Source: Streptomyces sp. NBC_01351 (GTDB lineage Bacteria > Actinomycetota > Actinomycetes > Streptomycetales > Streptomycetaceae). Taken from it: a DNA stretch of 64,000 nucleotides. The stretch's first letter is position 1; the number at the start of each line of letters is the position of its first letter. The notes under the pieces were generated by a model. The model saw only the letters and a program-made list of their open reading frames with translations, had not been told where the DNA came from and ran no database searches. The DNA is taken from assembly GCF_036237315.1 (NCBI RefSeq), contig NZ_CP108356.1, forward strand, positions 7,321,501 through 7,385,500. Reading direction: 5' to 3'. The translations under genes and the position numbers were made by a program. Positions 16,760 through 26,151 of this stretch are shown in pieces.

Positions 16760-17409
16760 AGGGCCGCCAACCCCGTTGGAGACACAGGACAAGGTGATGT
16801 CCCGCTCGATCAGGGGACGGGCGAGGAGCTCGTCGAGGGTGTAGGTGCGGGGCCGGGTCACGCCCCTGCCGTGGATCCGCAGCCGCCAGCTGCCGACATC
16901 GACCCCGGGGACCACGAGGGAGGTGTCGACGCGGTAGAAGTCGCGGTTGGGCGTGGTGAAGACGCTGACTCCGGCGACCTTCACCTGCGCTCCGGCCGGA
17001 ACCACCGGAGCGGGCGAGGCGGGCGCGGGCAGGACGAGGGCGTCACGGGAGGCGACGGCGCCCCGGCCGCCCCCAGCCGGCGCCGGTGCACGGTGAGCGG
17101 ACCCAGCGCGAGCGCGAACAGCGCCAGGACGACGGGAATGCCGAGCCGGAGGACGAACTTGTCGTTCTCCCCGAAGGTGCGGATCGCGAAGTCCTTGACC
17201 GCTGCCGGGGTCCGGTCGATCACCGCGCCCCCGACCACCGTCACCGGCCCCGCGGCCGGCCGCACCAGGCCGGCGACCAGCTCGGCCACGGCCGGCGCCG
17301 TGAACGCGGACAGAAGCCCGGCGAGACCGCCACGGGCGGACAGGGAAACGGTCGTGCGGAAGCTGCTCACTCCCCGGATTCGGCAGCATCCGCCCGGCGG
17401 ATTGGTCAC
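16760..17409 (-). pseudogene. truncated, frameshifted sulfite-oxidase-like molybdopterin oxidoreductase
   Basis: Reading leftward from 17409, one frame gives the membrane-helix N-terminus of this family (AELVAGLVRPAAGPVTVVGGAVIDRTPAAVKDFAI, FGENDKFVLRLGIPVVLALFALALG). Near 17050-17090, in a C-rich run, the homologous reading shifts frame and continues as VKVAGVSVFTTPNRDFYRVDTSLVVPGVD and GVTRPRTYTLDELLARPLIERDITLSCVSNGVGG. Homology then stops abruptly near 16760, before the cofactor-binding core. Full-length relatives are about 500 residues. Both the shift and the missing C-terminus argue for a dead gene. The stretch 17410-17688 upstream shows nothing that I recognise. Confidence 0.75.
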
Positions 17410-17688
17410 TCACCCGAACACGACGGGACCCGGTCCGTTGGCCTACTCATGGCCGAAGATCACGACTCTGCGCTGTACCAATGGCCCAGTTCAGCGGAGC
17501 TCGATTGAGCCATTGCCCTCTACATGCTTATCTGTGTCGTATCCATGTATCTACGGCGCCGCGCAGCGCCGGACGGCAACGAGGCCGGACCGGAGCGCGG
17601 TGCCTTCGTCGTGTCCGTACGCCGCCCACCACCCCCGGGCGGTCGACGGGACCGGCGCGCACCATCGCAAGGGGGGCGGCGCACCGCC

Positions 17689-19194
17689 GTGAAGAGGATG
17701 TTCGTGGCTCCGGACCCGGGGCGTCTCAGGCTCAGGATCTCGGCCCGCGCGGTGCTCGGCGTCGGGCTCGCCGTCGGCGTCGCGGAACTCGCCGGGCTTT
17801 CCCTGACCGCCTCGATCACCGGGGGACTGGCGGCCCTGCTCGCCCTGTTCACCGTTACCGACACGGCCGTGCGCGGCCAGGTGGTCACCACCGCGCTCCT
17901 GCCGGCGGCCGGGTTTCCGGTACTGGCCCTGGCGACCACCCTGCACGGGGTGCCGCTCGCCCGGGACGCTGCCTTCATCGCCGTCGTCTTCTGCGGTGTC
18001 TACGCCCGCCGCTGGGGCCCGCGCGGACACGCGCTCGGGATCTTCGCGTTCATGAACTACTTCATCACGCAGTTCCTGCACGCCGTCCCGGCGCAGCTCC
18101 CGGAGCTGTACGCCGCCGTGGGCCTGGCCCTGGCAGCCGCCGGCGCGGTGCGGTTCCTCCTGTGGCCCATCGAGCGCCGGACTCCGCCGCCCGCCGCGCC
18201 CGCGCCGCTGCCCGGCCGGGGACTGGCCCGGCCCACCACCCGCCAGGCCTTCCAGGCGACGGCCGCCTGCGCCGTGGCCCTCTCGATCGGGCAGATGCTC
18301 TCCGAAGACCGCTGGTACTGGGCCGTCGGCACCGCCTGGTGGATCTTCGTGAACACGGCCTCGCGCGGGGAAACCCTGGTCCGCGGGTTCCGCCGGGTGC
18401 TCGGCACCGCGGTGGGGATCGTCGCCGGCGTACTCATCGCCATCCCGCTGCACGGCGCGCCCGCGCCGACCGCCGCCCTCGTCGCCGTCTGCATCTTCGC
18501 GATCTTCTACACGGCCCCCGTCTCCTACAGCTGGATGATCCTGGCCGTGACCTTGATGGCCGGGCTGCTCTACGGCCTGCTGGGCGTACTGGACCCGGGC
18601 CTGCTCGTACTGCGTCTCGCGGAGACCGGCGTCGGCGCGGTGTGCGCCGCGCTGGCCGTGATCATCGTGCTGCCCGTCACCACCCACGCCACGAACGACG
18701 CCTGGATCCAGCGCGCCCTGCGGTGCGTGCACGCGGCCACCGGCGAGGCGGCCGCCCGCCTCGCCGGGTCCCCGACGGCGGATCCGGCTCCGCACGCGGC
18801 CGAGCTCGAGGCCCTGCTGGCCCGAGTGCGGATGGCGCTCGCCCCGCTGGTCCACCCGCTCAGCCCGTTCCGCGCGCGCAAGGCCCGGGCCCGGCAGGTC
18901 ATCGCGCTGCTGGACGACTGCGCCCGCGAGGTGCGCGGACTGGTGGCGGTCGCCGCCGACCCGAGCGCGAGCCACGACGCCCGCCTCGCGGCAGCCTGCT
19001 GGCGGGTCGAGGCGGCGGTGGAGGCGCTGACCGCGGACGAGCGGGGCCCCGGCCCCGAGGCGGCCCGGGAAACCCCGCCGCGGCCGCCCGCCGCCGAGCC
19101 CGCACTCGCCCACCTGTACGGCCTCGAACAGGCCCTCGCCGAACTCGCCGAGCCCCTGCGCAGCCCCCGGCACTCCCCCCTGGTCGACGCCTGA
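17689..19194 (+). CDS. FUSC family membrane protein (aromatic acid exporter-like)
   Basis: 501 residues from the GTG at 17689, behind a GGGGGG run. An open frame extends to 17524 but is low-complexity. The first half has hydrophobic helices at roughly 20-170, a linker, then a second helical block beginning RQAFQATAACAVALSIGQMLSEDRWYWAVGTAWWIFVNTAS and RRVLGTAVGIVAGVL, the conserved FUSC_2 region. The remaining 150 residues are a helical cytoplasmic tail. Relatives are linked to efflux of aromatic acids, but the substrate cannot be named. It is convergent with the small gene at 19210. Confidence 0.8.
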   Translation: MKRMFVAPDPGRLRLRISARAVLGVGLAVGVAELAGLSLTASITGGLAALLALFTVTDTAVRGQVVTTALLPAAGFPVLALATTLHGVPLARDAAFIAVVFCGVYARRWGPRGHALGIFAFMNYFITQFLHAVPAQLPELYAAVGLALAAAGAVRFLLWPIERRTPPPAAPAPLPGRGLARPTTRQAFQATAACAVALSIGQMLSEDRWYWAVGTAWWIFVNTASRGETLVRGFRRVLGTAVGIVAGVLIAIPLHGAPAPTAALVAVCIFAIFYTAPVSYSWMILAVTLMAGLLYGLLGVLDPGLLVLRLAETGVGAVCAALAVIIVLPVTTHATNDAWIQRALRCVHAATGEAAARLAGSPTADPAPHAAELEALLARVRMALAPLVHPLSPFRARKARARQVIALLDDCAREVRGLVAVAADPSASHDARLAAACWRVEAAVEALTADERGPGPEAARETPPRPPAAEPALAHLYGLEQALAELAEPLRSPRHSPLVDA

Positions 19195-19209
19195 TCCGAA
19201 AAACACCCC

Positions 19210-19749
19210 CTACCGGGTCACGCGGATCAGCCGGTACGGATCACCCGCCAGCCAGAGGCGGTCCTCCGCGTCCACGTGGCAGCCGAGGCGTTGCGGCAGC
19301 CCGCGCAGGTACGCGACGGCCGGGCCGGTCAGGCGGACGCTGCCCCCGCCGAGGTGGGTGATGCCCTTCGGCGCGGCCAGCGCGGCGAGCCAGGCGGCCC
19401 GCTCCCGGGGCAGCTCGGCGGTGTACGAGACCTCCGCGCCGGACTCCCGGGCCAGGGCGTACAGGACGTCCCCGTAGCGAGCGTGGTCCAGCACGGCCCG
19501 TACGGCCGCCTCCATGCCCGACAGGCCTGCGTCCACCTGGTCGCAGGCGAAGACGCGGCCGGCGCGGGCCCTGGCGTACGCGAACCAGGTCCCCGCACGG
19601 GACGGCACGACGTAGCCGACCGGATAGCCGCCCGGGAGCCCGTCGTCCACGCAGACGTACACGATCCCGGCGGCATCGCTCCGCTCCCGCGTGAGGAAGA
19701 GCCCCCGCGTGGTCAGCAGCGCCGTGAGAGACCCGTCGATGACGGTCAT
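19210..19749 (-). CDS. conserved hypothetical protein, 179 residues
   Basis: A soluble protein without signal peptide or membrane segment. The sequence GGYPVGYVVPSRAGTWFAYARARAGRVFACDQVDAGLSGMEAAVRAVLDHARYGD suggests a small alpha/beta fold, but I do not recognise a family. It lies 147 bp from the divergent SARP-type regulator, with which it may share a promoter region. Start ATG 19749 follows GAAGGAGCACGAAC, a good ribosome site. Function unknown. Confidence 0.7.
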   Translation of the reverse strand: MTVIDGSLTALLTTRGLFLTRERSDAAGIVYVCVDDGLPGGYPVGYVVPSRAGTWFAYARARAGRVFACDQVDAGLSGMEAAVRAVLDHARYGDVLYALARESGAEVSYTAELPRERAAWLAALAAPKGITHLGGGSVRLTGPAVAYLRGLPQRLGCHVDAEDRLWLAGDPYRLIRVTR

Positions 19750-19896
19750 GTTCGTGCTCCTTCCTCGGTCGTGGCGGCGGCCGTACCCCCTCGTACGACC
19801 GCCGCGCTTGCGAAACCATCACGGAACGCGCTGCAATGCGGATGAAGTTCTGATGATGTGCGGCGCGGGGCGGAGGCTTTCGGAGTGGGGGCGGCA

Positions 19897-22863
19897 ATGC
19901 GTCGGCGGTCAGCGCCGTTACGGCTCGCGGTACTCGGCACGGTGCGGGCCTGGCGCGACGGCACGCGGCTGACCCTCGGGCCCGTCCGGCAACAGGCCGT
20001 CCTGGCCGCGCTGGCGCTGCGCCCCGGCCTCCTGGTGAGCGGTGAGCAGTTGCTCGACGGAGTCTGGGGGGACAAGCCACCGGGCTCCGGCCTCAAAGTG
20101 CTGCCCAGCTACGTCTACGGGCTGCGCAGGAGACTCGACGCGGAGGGCACCGGCCCGGCGGATTCGGTGATCCGCGGGGAACGGGGCGGGTACCGGTGCG
20201 CGGCCGACACGGTCCGGCTCGACGTCGAGGACCTGGCCGAGCTGGCCTCCGACGCCCATCGCGCGAAGCTGTCCGGCGATCCCGCCACCGCGGTGGACCG
20301 GCTGTCCACGGCCCTCGCCCTGTTCGATGGCGAGCCGCTCGCCGGGCTGCCCGGACCGTACGCCGACGCCGAGCGGCAGCGGCTCCTGGAGCGTTTGCGC
20401 ACCGTACGGCGCGACCGGCTCGAATGCCTGGTCCTGCTCGGCCGGTTCACCGAGACGCTGGACGAACTCGCCGCCCTGTCCGCGGCCGCTCCGTCCGACG
20501 AACCCCTCGCCGCGCTCCGCATGCGCGCGCTGCACGGCTGCGACCGTCAGGCCGAGGCGCTGAACGTCTACGAGGCCCTCCGCAGGCGCCTGAGGCGCGA
20601 CCTGGGCGTGGATCCCGGCGAGGAACTCCAGCGCGCGCACCGGGCGGTGCTCCGCCGGGAAGACGTACGCCTCCGCCGCCCGCCGGAGGCCCGGTCCGTC
20701 GCACCCCCGCCCCCGACGCCGCCCCTGACGCGGACCTCGCCCCCGACCCCCGCCCGGCCCGGGCCGCGCACCGCCGTCAACGACCTGCCGGGCGACGCCG
20801 GCCGCCTGATCGGGCGCGAGGCCGAACTGGCACGGCTGACCGCCCCGTCCGCGGCCGGATCCGTATCGATCGTGACGGTGGACGGTACGGCCGGGGTGGG
20901 CAAGACGGCGCTCGTCGTCCGCGCGGCCCGTGAGCTCAGTGCCCACTACCCGGACGGCTGCCTGTTCGTGGACCTGCGCGCGTACAGCACGGGGCGGCGC
21001 CAGTCCCCGGAGCAGGCGCTCCAGCGACTGCTGCGCTCCCTCGGCGCGGCCCACGGCGAGCTGCCGAGCGACCTCGACGAACTCACCGCCGCCTGGCGCG
21101 CGGCGACCAGCCGGCTACGGCTGCTGCTCGTGCTGGACGACGCCCTGGACGCCGACCAGGTACAGCCGCTGCTGCCCGCGGGGGCGGGCAGCAGGGTACT
21201 GGTGGCCGGCCGGCGCAGGCTCGGCGAACTGGACGCCGACCGGCGCGTCACCCTGGAGCCCCTGACGAGCGGGGATGCCGTGTCCCTGCTCGCGCACCTC
21301 ATCGGAGAGGAGCGCGCGAGCAGGGAGCCGGAGGCGACGGACCGGCTGGTCGGGCTGTGCGACGGGCTGCCGCTGGCGCTGCGCATCGCCGGATCACGGC
21401 TCCAGAACCGCGGCAGCTGGACGGTGGACTACCTGGTGGGCCGGATGGCGGACGACGACCGCTTGCTCGGGGAGCTGAGCGTCGGGGACCGCAGCGTGGA
21501 GGCGGCCTTCAGGCTGTCGTACGACCAGCTCAGCCCCGAGCAGCGGCGCGGATTCCGCGCCCTGGGTTTGGCACCGACGGTCGAGTTCGACGTGCTGACG
21601 CCGGCGGCCATGCTCGGACGGCCGCCGCACGACACCGAGGAGGTCCTGGAGAGCCTGGTCGATGCGAGTCTGCTCCAGCAGCCGCGCCCCGGCCGCTATC
21701 GCTTGCACGACCTGGTCCGCGTACACGCGCGGCGCATCGCGGAGGCCGCGCCCGAAGAGGCCGTCGGCACACGGACGGCTGCGCTCCGCCTCTACCTCGA
21801 CGCCGCCCGGGCCACCAGCGAATGGGGAGCCGACGCATTTCCCGCGGGCCGCCCGCCCGCCGGCGCGGCGTTCACGGACTGGCGGGAGGCGGAGACCTGG
21901 CTGGACGCGGCGGGCGGTGAGCTCCCCGACGTCGTCGGACATGCCGCGGCCCTCGGGGAAGCCGACTACGCCTGCTGGATCGCGGAGGCGCTGTGCGACT
22001 ACTTCGTACGGCAGGGCCGCTACCACGAGAGCCAGACCGCGCTCGAGATCGCACTCGCGCAGGTGGACGAGGCCACTGACCGCCGCATGGCCCTCGCCCT
22101 GCGCAACTGTCTCGGCTACACCTGCACGCACCAGCGCCGGTACGCACAGGCGCGCGCCCTGTTCACCGAGGCGCTGGACCTCAACCGGCTCCGACCCGAC
22201 CCGTACGAAGAGGCCCGGAGCAAGGCCGGGCTGGCGGCCCTCCACCTGAGTCTGGGCGACGGCGGCCGGGCGCTCGGCCATGTTGCCGCGGTGACGGACC
22301 CGTCCCGGGGGCCCCTCAACGACTGGGTCGCCTCCTTGGCGTTCATCATCCAGGGTCTCGGCCACCAGTTCGAACGACGGAACGAGGACGCGCTGGCCTC
22401 CTTCGCCGTGGCCCTTACCCACGCCGAGGCGAGCGGCCGACCGCGCATGAGGGGCAGGGTCCTGAGCTGCGCCGCCGACATCCACCTCCGCCTCGGCAGC
22501 TGGGGCGAGGCCAAGCGCCTGCTCCGCGAGGCGGTCGACCTGGTCGCGCAGGGCGGGGACGTCTTCCTCTGCGCGCGCAGCCTGACCCGGCTGGGGACGG
22601 CACACCAGGGGGAGGGTGACTTCGTCGCCGCCGTCGCCCTGCACCACCAGGCCCTGCTGCAGCACGGGTTGCTGTCCCCGCTCACCGAACCAGGGTACGA
22701 CTGGCTGGAGATGGACATCCGCAGCCGGCTGGGCCGCGCCTACGTGGCGGCAGGACGCATCCACGAGGCGCGCGAGCAGTTCCAGGCCGTGCTCGACGTA
22801 CGCGGCGCCCGTGCGCGCCGTGCGGACGGCCCCCGTCCTCCTGAGGGAGGGACGGGGGCCTGA
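19897..22863 (+). CDS. AfsR/SARP family transcriptional regulator (BTAD, NB-ARC, TPR)
   Basis: 988 residues from the ATG at 19897. Residues about 1-95 form an OmpR-type winged helix (RLAVLGTVRAWRDG, PVRQQAVLAALALRPGLLVSGEQLLDGVWG, LPSYVYGLRRRLD). Residues 100-245 are the bacterial transcriptional activation domain (RRRLRRDLGVDPGEEL). After a proline-rich linker comes an NB-ARC ATPase with Walker A GTAGVGKTALV, then a C-terminal half with TPR-like helical repeats. Such proteins activate secondary-metabolite operons after binding ATP. No biosynthetic cluster lies beside it, so its targets are unknown. An internal upstream ATG at 19858 is less likely because GGAGTGGGGG precedes 19897. Confidence 0.9.
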   Translation: MRRRSAPLRLAVLGTVRAWRDGTRLTLGPVRQQAVLAALALRPGLLVSGEQLLDGVWGDKPPGSGLKVLPSYVYGLRRRLDAEGTGPADSVIRGERGGYRCAADTVRLDVEDLAELASDAHRAKLSGDPATAVDRLSTALALFDGEPLAGLPGPYADAERQRLLERLRTVRRDRLECLVLLGRFTETLDELAALSAAAPSDEPLAALRMRALHGCDRQAEALNVYEALRRRLRRDLGVDPGEELQRAHRAVLRREDVRLRRPPEARSVAPPPPTPPLTRTSPPTPARPGPRTAVNDLPGDAGRLIGREAELARLTAPSAAGSVSIVTVDGTAGVGKTALVVRAARELSAHYPDGCLFVDLRAYSTGRRQSPEQALQRLLRSLGAAHGELPSDLDELTAAWRAATSRLRLLLVLDDALDADQVQPLLPAGAGSRVLVAGRRRLGELDADRRVTLEPLTSGDAVSLLAHLIGEERASREPEATDRLVGLCDGLPLALRIAGSRLQNRGSWTVDYLVGRMADDDRLLGELSVGDRSVEAAFRLSYDQLSPEQRRGFRALGLAPTVEFDVLTPAAMLGRPPHDTEEVLESLVDASLLQQPRPGRYRLHDLVRVHARRIAEAAPEEAVGTRTAALRLYLDAARATSEWGADAFPAGRPPAGAAFTDWREAETWLDAAGGELPDVVGHAAALGEADYACWIAEALCDYFVRQGRYHESQTALEIALAQVDEATDRRMALALRNCLGYTCTHQRRYAQARALFTEALDLNRLRPDPYEEARSKAGLAALHLSLGDGGRALGHVAAVTDPSRGPLNDWVASLAFIIQGLGHQFERRNEDALASFAVALTHAEASGRPRMRGRVLSCAADIHLRLGSWGEAKRLLREAVDLVAQGGDVFLCARSLTRLGTAHQGEGDFVAAVALHHQALLQHGLLSPLTEPGYDWLEMDIRSRLGRAYVAAGRIHEAREQFQAVLDVRGARARRADGPRPPEGGTGA
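22828..22860. terminator. bidirectional terminator between the SARP and HelD genes
   Basis: GGCCCCCGTCC (22828-22838) and GGACGGGGGCC (22850-22860) are perfect 11-bp arms around an 11-nt loop. The hairpin overlaps the last codons of the SARP gene and serves both convergent genes. Confidence 0.75.
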
Positions 22864-22884
22864 CTTCCGCGAACGCGGGCCGGA

Positions 22885-25191
22885 TTACACCGAGCCGTCC
22901 GGCCCGAGCCCGTGCAGACCCGCCGGGAGCCTGCCGGGGGAGTGCAGCACCCCGAGGGACTGGGTGGCCCGGGTCAACGCCACGTAGAGGTCGCTCGGTT
23001 GGAAGTCGGCCGGCTCCACCACGATCACCGTGTCGAACTCCAGCCCCTTGGCCTGGCGCGGGTCCAGCAGCACCACGTCCTGGGCCAGATCCGGCTCCGC
23101 GCCCTCCCGTACCCCCGGCAGTACGGCGGCCAGCCCCGCGTGCAGCGGACGCGGCGCGATCACCGCGAGCCGGCCCTCCGCGGGCCGCTCCGCCTCCACC
23201 GCCCGCGCGAGCGCGCCCGCCGGATCCCCGGCAGCGCGCGCCCACGGCCGCACCCCGGTGGACCGGACCGAACTCGGCGGCCGGAAACCGGGATCGAGTT
23301 CCCGCAGCACGGCCGCCGCCACCTCCATGATCTCGGCGGGCGTACGGTAGTTGACCCCCAGCCGGACCAACTCCCAGCGCTCGCCCACGTACGGGGACAG
23401 GATCCGCTCCCAGGAACCGCAGCCCGCCTCCTCGGCGGTCTGCGCGGGATCGCCGACCAGGGTCATGGACCGGGTCGGGCAGCGCCGCATCAGCACCCGC
23501 CACGCCATCTCCGAGAGCTCCTGCGCCTCGTCCACGATGACGTGCCCGAAGGCCCAGGTGCGGTCCGCCGCCGCCCGCTGCGCCGTACTGCGGTGGTCGG
23601 ACTCCTCGTGGCGCTCGGCCAACTGCTCGGCGTTGACGACGTCGTGCACCGTGAGGAACTCGTTCTCCTCGTCCTCGAACTCGTAGGACTCCGAGCCCTG
23701 CGCCAGGTCCAGCACCCCCTGCGCGTACGCGACGCGACGCGCCCACGCCCGTTCCTCGGCGGCCCGCCGCGCGGTGTCGTCCTCCCCGAGCAGCTCGGCG
23801 GCCTCGTCCAGCAGTGGCACGTCGGCCGGGGTCCAGTCGGGTCGGGCCGAGGGCGCGCGCCGGATCAACCCGGCCTCGTGCGGGGGCAGGTGCGTGGGCT
23901 CCGCCAGGAAGTCGGTCAGCAGCTGCTGCGGGGTGAGGGAGGGCCACAGCGCATCGATCGCCGCGTGCACGGCGGGGCTCATCGCGATCTCCTTGCCGAG
24001 CTGCGCGACGTCGTCCGGCCCGAGCAGGTTCGGTCCGCCGTACGGATCCGCGCCCAGCCGGTCCGCGAGCTGCGCCGTGAGCGCGTCGATGATCGGGAAG
24101 GCGAAGGAGGGACGCGCCTGGTTGTGCGGCAGCCCGGTGGCGCGGGCCCGGTCCCGGGCCCCGTGGGCCATCGTGCGGTCGAGGAACAGGGTGCCGTAGC
24201 CGTCGTGGTCGATCTCCAGCGCGGGCTCCGGGACCGTGTCGTACTCCTCGCCGGTGCCCGCCGGCACCGTCTCCGGCAGGCACTGCCGGTCGGCGACCAC
24301 CCGGGCCAGCACCTCCGCCATCCCGGCCCGGCCCTTCACCGCGGCGGCCCCGGGACGGTCGGTTCCCGTGGCGTGCACCCCGGGGAACAGTTCGCCGGGA
24401 GTGGCCAGCAGGACACCCGTCTCACCGAGCGCCGGGAGCACACCGCCGATGTAGCCGAGGAAGGCCGGGCCCGGCCCGACGATCAGCACGCCGCGCTTGG
24501 CCAGCAACTCCCGGTGGGCGTACAGCAGGTATGCGGCGCGGTGCAGCGCCACCGCCGTCTTCCCCGTGCCCGGGCCGCCCTCGACCACCAGCACCCCGCG
24601 GTGCGTGGAGCGGATGATCCGGTCCTGCTCGGCCTGGATGGTGCGCACGATGTCGTGCATCCGGCCGGTGCGCGCCGCGTCCAGCGCCGCGAGCAGCACG
24701 GCGTCCGCGTCGGAGCCCTCGTGGCCGGTGCGCTCGGTGTCGGTCAGGTCGAGGATCTCGTCGTGCAGCGCGGTGACCTCCCGCCCCCGGCCGGCGATGT
24801 GCCGCCGGCGGCGCAGGCCCAGGGGGGTGTGGCCGGTGGCGAGGTAGAAGGGGCGGGCCACCTCGGCGCGCCAGTCCACGACGAGGGGCGTGCGCTCAGT
24901 GTCGTCCGCCCGGATGCCGATTCGCCCGATGTGGTGGTCGCGGCCGTCGGAGAACTCCAGACGGCCGAAACAGAGGCCGTTCTCCCCAGCATTCAGAGCG
25001 GCTTGAAGTGCGGACTGTTCGGCCACCAGGACATCGCGCTCAAGTCGGGCCTGGGCTCCGGTCCCGACATCGCGCAACGCCCCTTCCACGGCACGTTCGG
25101 CCTGGTCACGCAGGTCGTCGAGGCGCCGATAGAGGTCCGTGACGAATTGCTGCTCTTTCCGGAATTCCTCGGTTGACAATTGCACTCCCAC
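22885..25191 (-). CDS. HelD-like superfamily 1 ATPase (RNA polymerase-associated helicase family)
   Basis: 768 residues. The N-terminal coiled region (TEEFRKEQQFVTDLYRRLDDLRDQAE, about 5-75) is the HelD arm type. The split motor has Walker A GGPGTGKTAVALHRAAYLLY (near 205), DEAQELS, LVGDPAQ and VNYRTPAEIMEVA, and the C-terminal block ends with VALTRATQSL. HelD proteins remove or recycle RNA polymerase. Actinobacterial members can protect it from rifamycins. I do not see the palindromic rifamycin-associated element in the 130 bp upstream, so induction by rifampicin is not supported. The start is a GTG at 25191, with in-frame GTG 25185 possible. Divergent from a streptothricin acetyltransferase. 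Confidence 0.88.
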   Translation of the reverse strand: MGVQLSTEEFRKEQQFVTDLYRRLDDLRDQAERAVEGALRDVGTGAQARLERDVLVAEQSALQAALNAGENGLCFGRLEFSDGRDHHIGRIGIRADDTERTPLVVDWRAEVARPFYLATGHTPLGLRRRRHIAGRGREVTALHDEILDLTDTERTGHEGSDADAVLLAALDAARTGRMHDIVRTIQAEQDRIIRSTHRGVLVVEGGPGTGKTAVALHRAAYLLYAHRELLAKRGVLIVGPGPAFLGYIGGVLPALGETGVLLATPGELFPGVHATGTDRPGAAAVKGRAGMAEVLARVVADRQCLPETVPAGTGEEYDTVPEPALEIDHDGYGTLFLDRTMAHGARDRARATGLPHNQARPSFAFPIIDALTAQLADRLGADPYGGPNLLGPDDVAQLGKEIAMSPAVHAAIDALWPSLTPQQLLTDFLAEPTHLPPHEAGLIRRAPSARPDWTPADVPLLDEAAELLGEDDTARRAAEERAWARRVAYAQGVLDLAQGSESYEFEDEENEFLTVHDVVNAEQLAERHEESDHRSTAQRAAADRTWAFGHVIVDEAQELSEMAWRVLMRRCPTRSMTLVGDPAQTAEEAGCGSWERILSPYVGERWELVRLGVNYRTPAEIMEVAAAVLRELDPGFRPPSSVRSTGVRPWARAAGDPAGALARAVEAERPAEGRLAVIAPRPLHAGLAAVLPGVREGAEPDLAQDVVLLDPRQAKGLEFDTVIVVEPADFQPSDLYVALTRATQSLGVLHSPGRLPAGLHGLGPDGSV

Positions 25192-25320
25192 CGCGCTACA
25201 GTGTCCTCGTAAGGTTGTTCACGTTTTTGTTTTCAGCAAAGGCGTGAATCAATCAATATACGCTCTCTCCTCCCTCGGCAGCGAATTCGGCCGGGGGATT
25301 TTTTGCGTACCGTGGATCTC

Positions 25321-25902
25321 ATGACCACCGCACACGGCTCCGCCGACGGCATCGTCTACCGCCTCGCCCGCCCGGAGGACGCGGGTGCCATCGAGGCCCT
25401 GGACGGCTCCTTCATCACCGCCACGGTCTTCGAGGTCGCCCCGGCCGATGCCGGCCTCGGCTTCCTGCTCCGCGAGGTCCCAGCCGACCCGCCGGTGTAC
25501 AAGGAGTTCCCGCCCGAGGAGCACGACGAGCAGGGGCTCGGCCGCGGCTCCGGCGCCGACGGGGACGCGTGTACGTACGTGGCCCTCGACGGCGAGCGGC
25601 TGTGCGGGTTCGTCGCCGTCGGCTACGCCGCCTGGAACCGCCGCCTCACCATCGAGGACATCGAGGTCTCGCCCGCCCATCGGGGCCGGGGCATCGGGCG
25701 CGCACTGATGGAGCACGCCGCCGAGTTCGCCCGCGAACGGGGCGCCGAACACCTCTGGTTGGAGGTGAGCAGCGTCAACGCCCCTGCTGTGCATGCCTAT
25801 CGGCGCATGGGATTCACCCTCTGCGGCCTCGACACCACCCTCTACGGGGGCACGCCCTCGGCCGGCGAGCGGGCGCTGTTCATGGCGAGGCCCTGCCTCT
25901 GA
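25321..25902 (+). CDS. sat: streptothricin N-acetyltransferase-like GNAT
   Basis: 193 residues from ATG 25321. An open frame to 25303 begins with TTG. The GNAT core is clear: LTIEDIEVSPAHRGRGIGRALMEHAAEFARERGAEHLWLEVSSVNAPAVHAYRRMGFTLCGLD, with the acetyl-CoA loop RGRGIG. The N-terminal pattern IEALDGSFITATVFEV and REVPADPPVYKEFP matches the streptothricin acetyltransferases of streptomycetes, which acetylate the beta-lysine amino group of the antibiotic. Resistance without production is common. No streptothricin biosynthesis genes are here. The upstream intergenic region 25192-25320 is unusually AT-rich for this DNA. Confidence 0.83.
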   Translation: MTTAHGSADGIVYRLARPEDAGAIEALDGSFITATVFEVAPADAGLGFLLREVPADPPVYKEFPPEEHDEQGLGRGSGADGDACTYVALDGERLCGFVAVGYAAWNRRLTIEDIEVSPAHRGRGIGRALMEHAAEFARERGAEHLWLEVSSVNAPAVHAYRRMGFTLCGLDTTLYGGTPSAGERALFMARPCL

Positions 25903-26066
25903 ACGCCCTCGCGCACACGGCGTCGCACGGCGTCCGCACGGCGTCCGCACGGTCAACTCCGGGATTTCGGCGCATCGTACGCCCCGCGAGACCGCCCCGC
26001 AGCCCCTTCGTCGAAGAACACACGGAGGAGTGTTCCGGGCGCGCCTCTCGCACCTCGCTGACCTGC

Positions 26067-26115
26067 GGCATGTACAAAGGGTGATTGTTCATTGCACATT
26101 CATCCGGCATGTACA
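26067..26115 (+). repeat. pair of direct repeats upstream of the NO synthase gene
   Basis: GGCATGTACA occurs at 26067-26076 and 26106-26115, 39 bp apart, each with the palindromic core TGTACA and each followed by a GGGTG sequence. They lie 36-85 bp before the start codon, where a regulator would act. No matching regulator gene is adjacent. Confidence 0.5.
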
Positions 26116-26151
26116 GGGTGGATCTGGTCGGACAGGGGGTAACCGCCCGGA

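Noticed and set aside
17450..17509. A short ORF beginning MAEDHDSALYQW in the spacer upstream of the FUSC gene
   Set aside because: Only 19 codons, no ribosome site and no recognisable leader-peptide pattern.
17524..17688. N-terminal extension of the FUSC protein
   Set aside because: The extension is Arg/Pro/Gly-rich, not hydrophobic, and GTG 17689 just before the first basic/hydrophobic segment has a purine-rich upstream run.
25192..25320. Possible rifamycin-associated element upstream of the HelD-like gene
   Set aside because: I looked for a GGGGCTTGC/GCAAGCCCC-type palindrome and found none, only an AT-rich promoter region.
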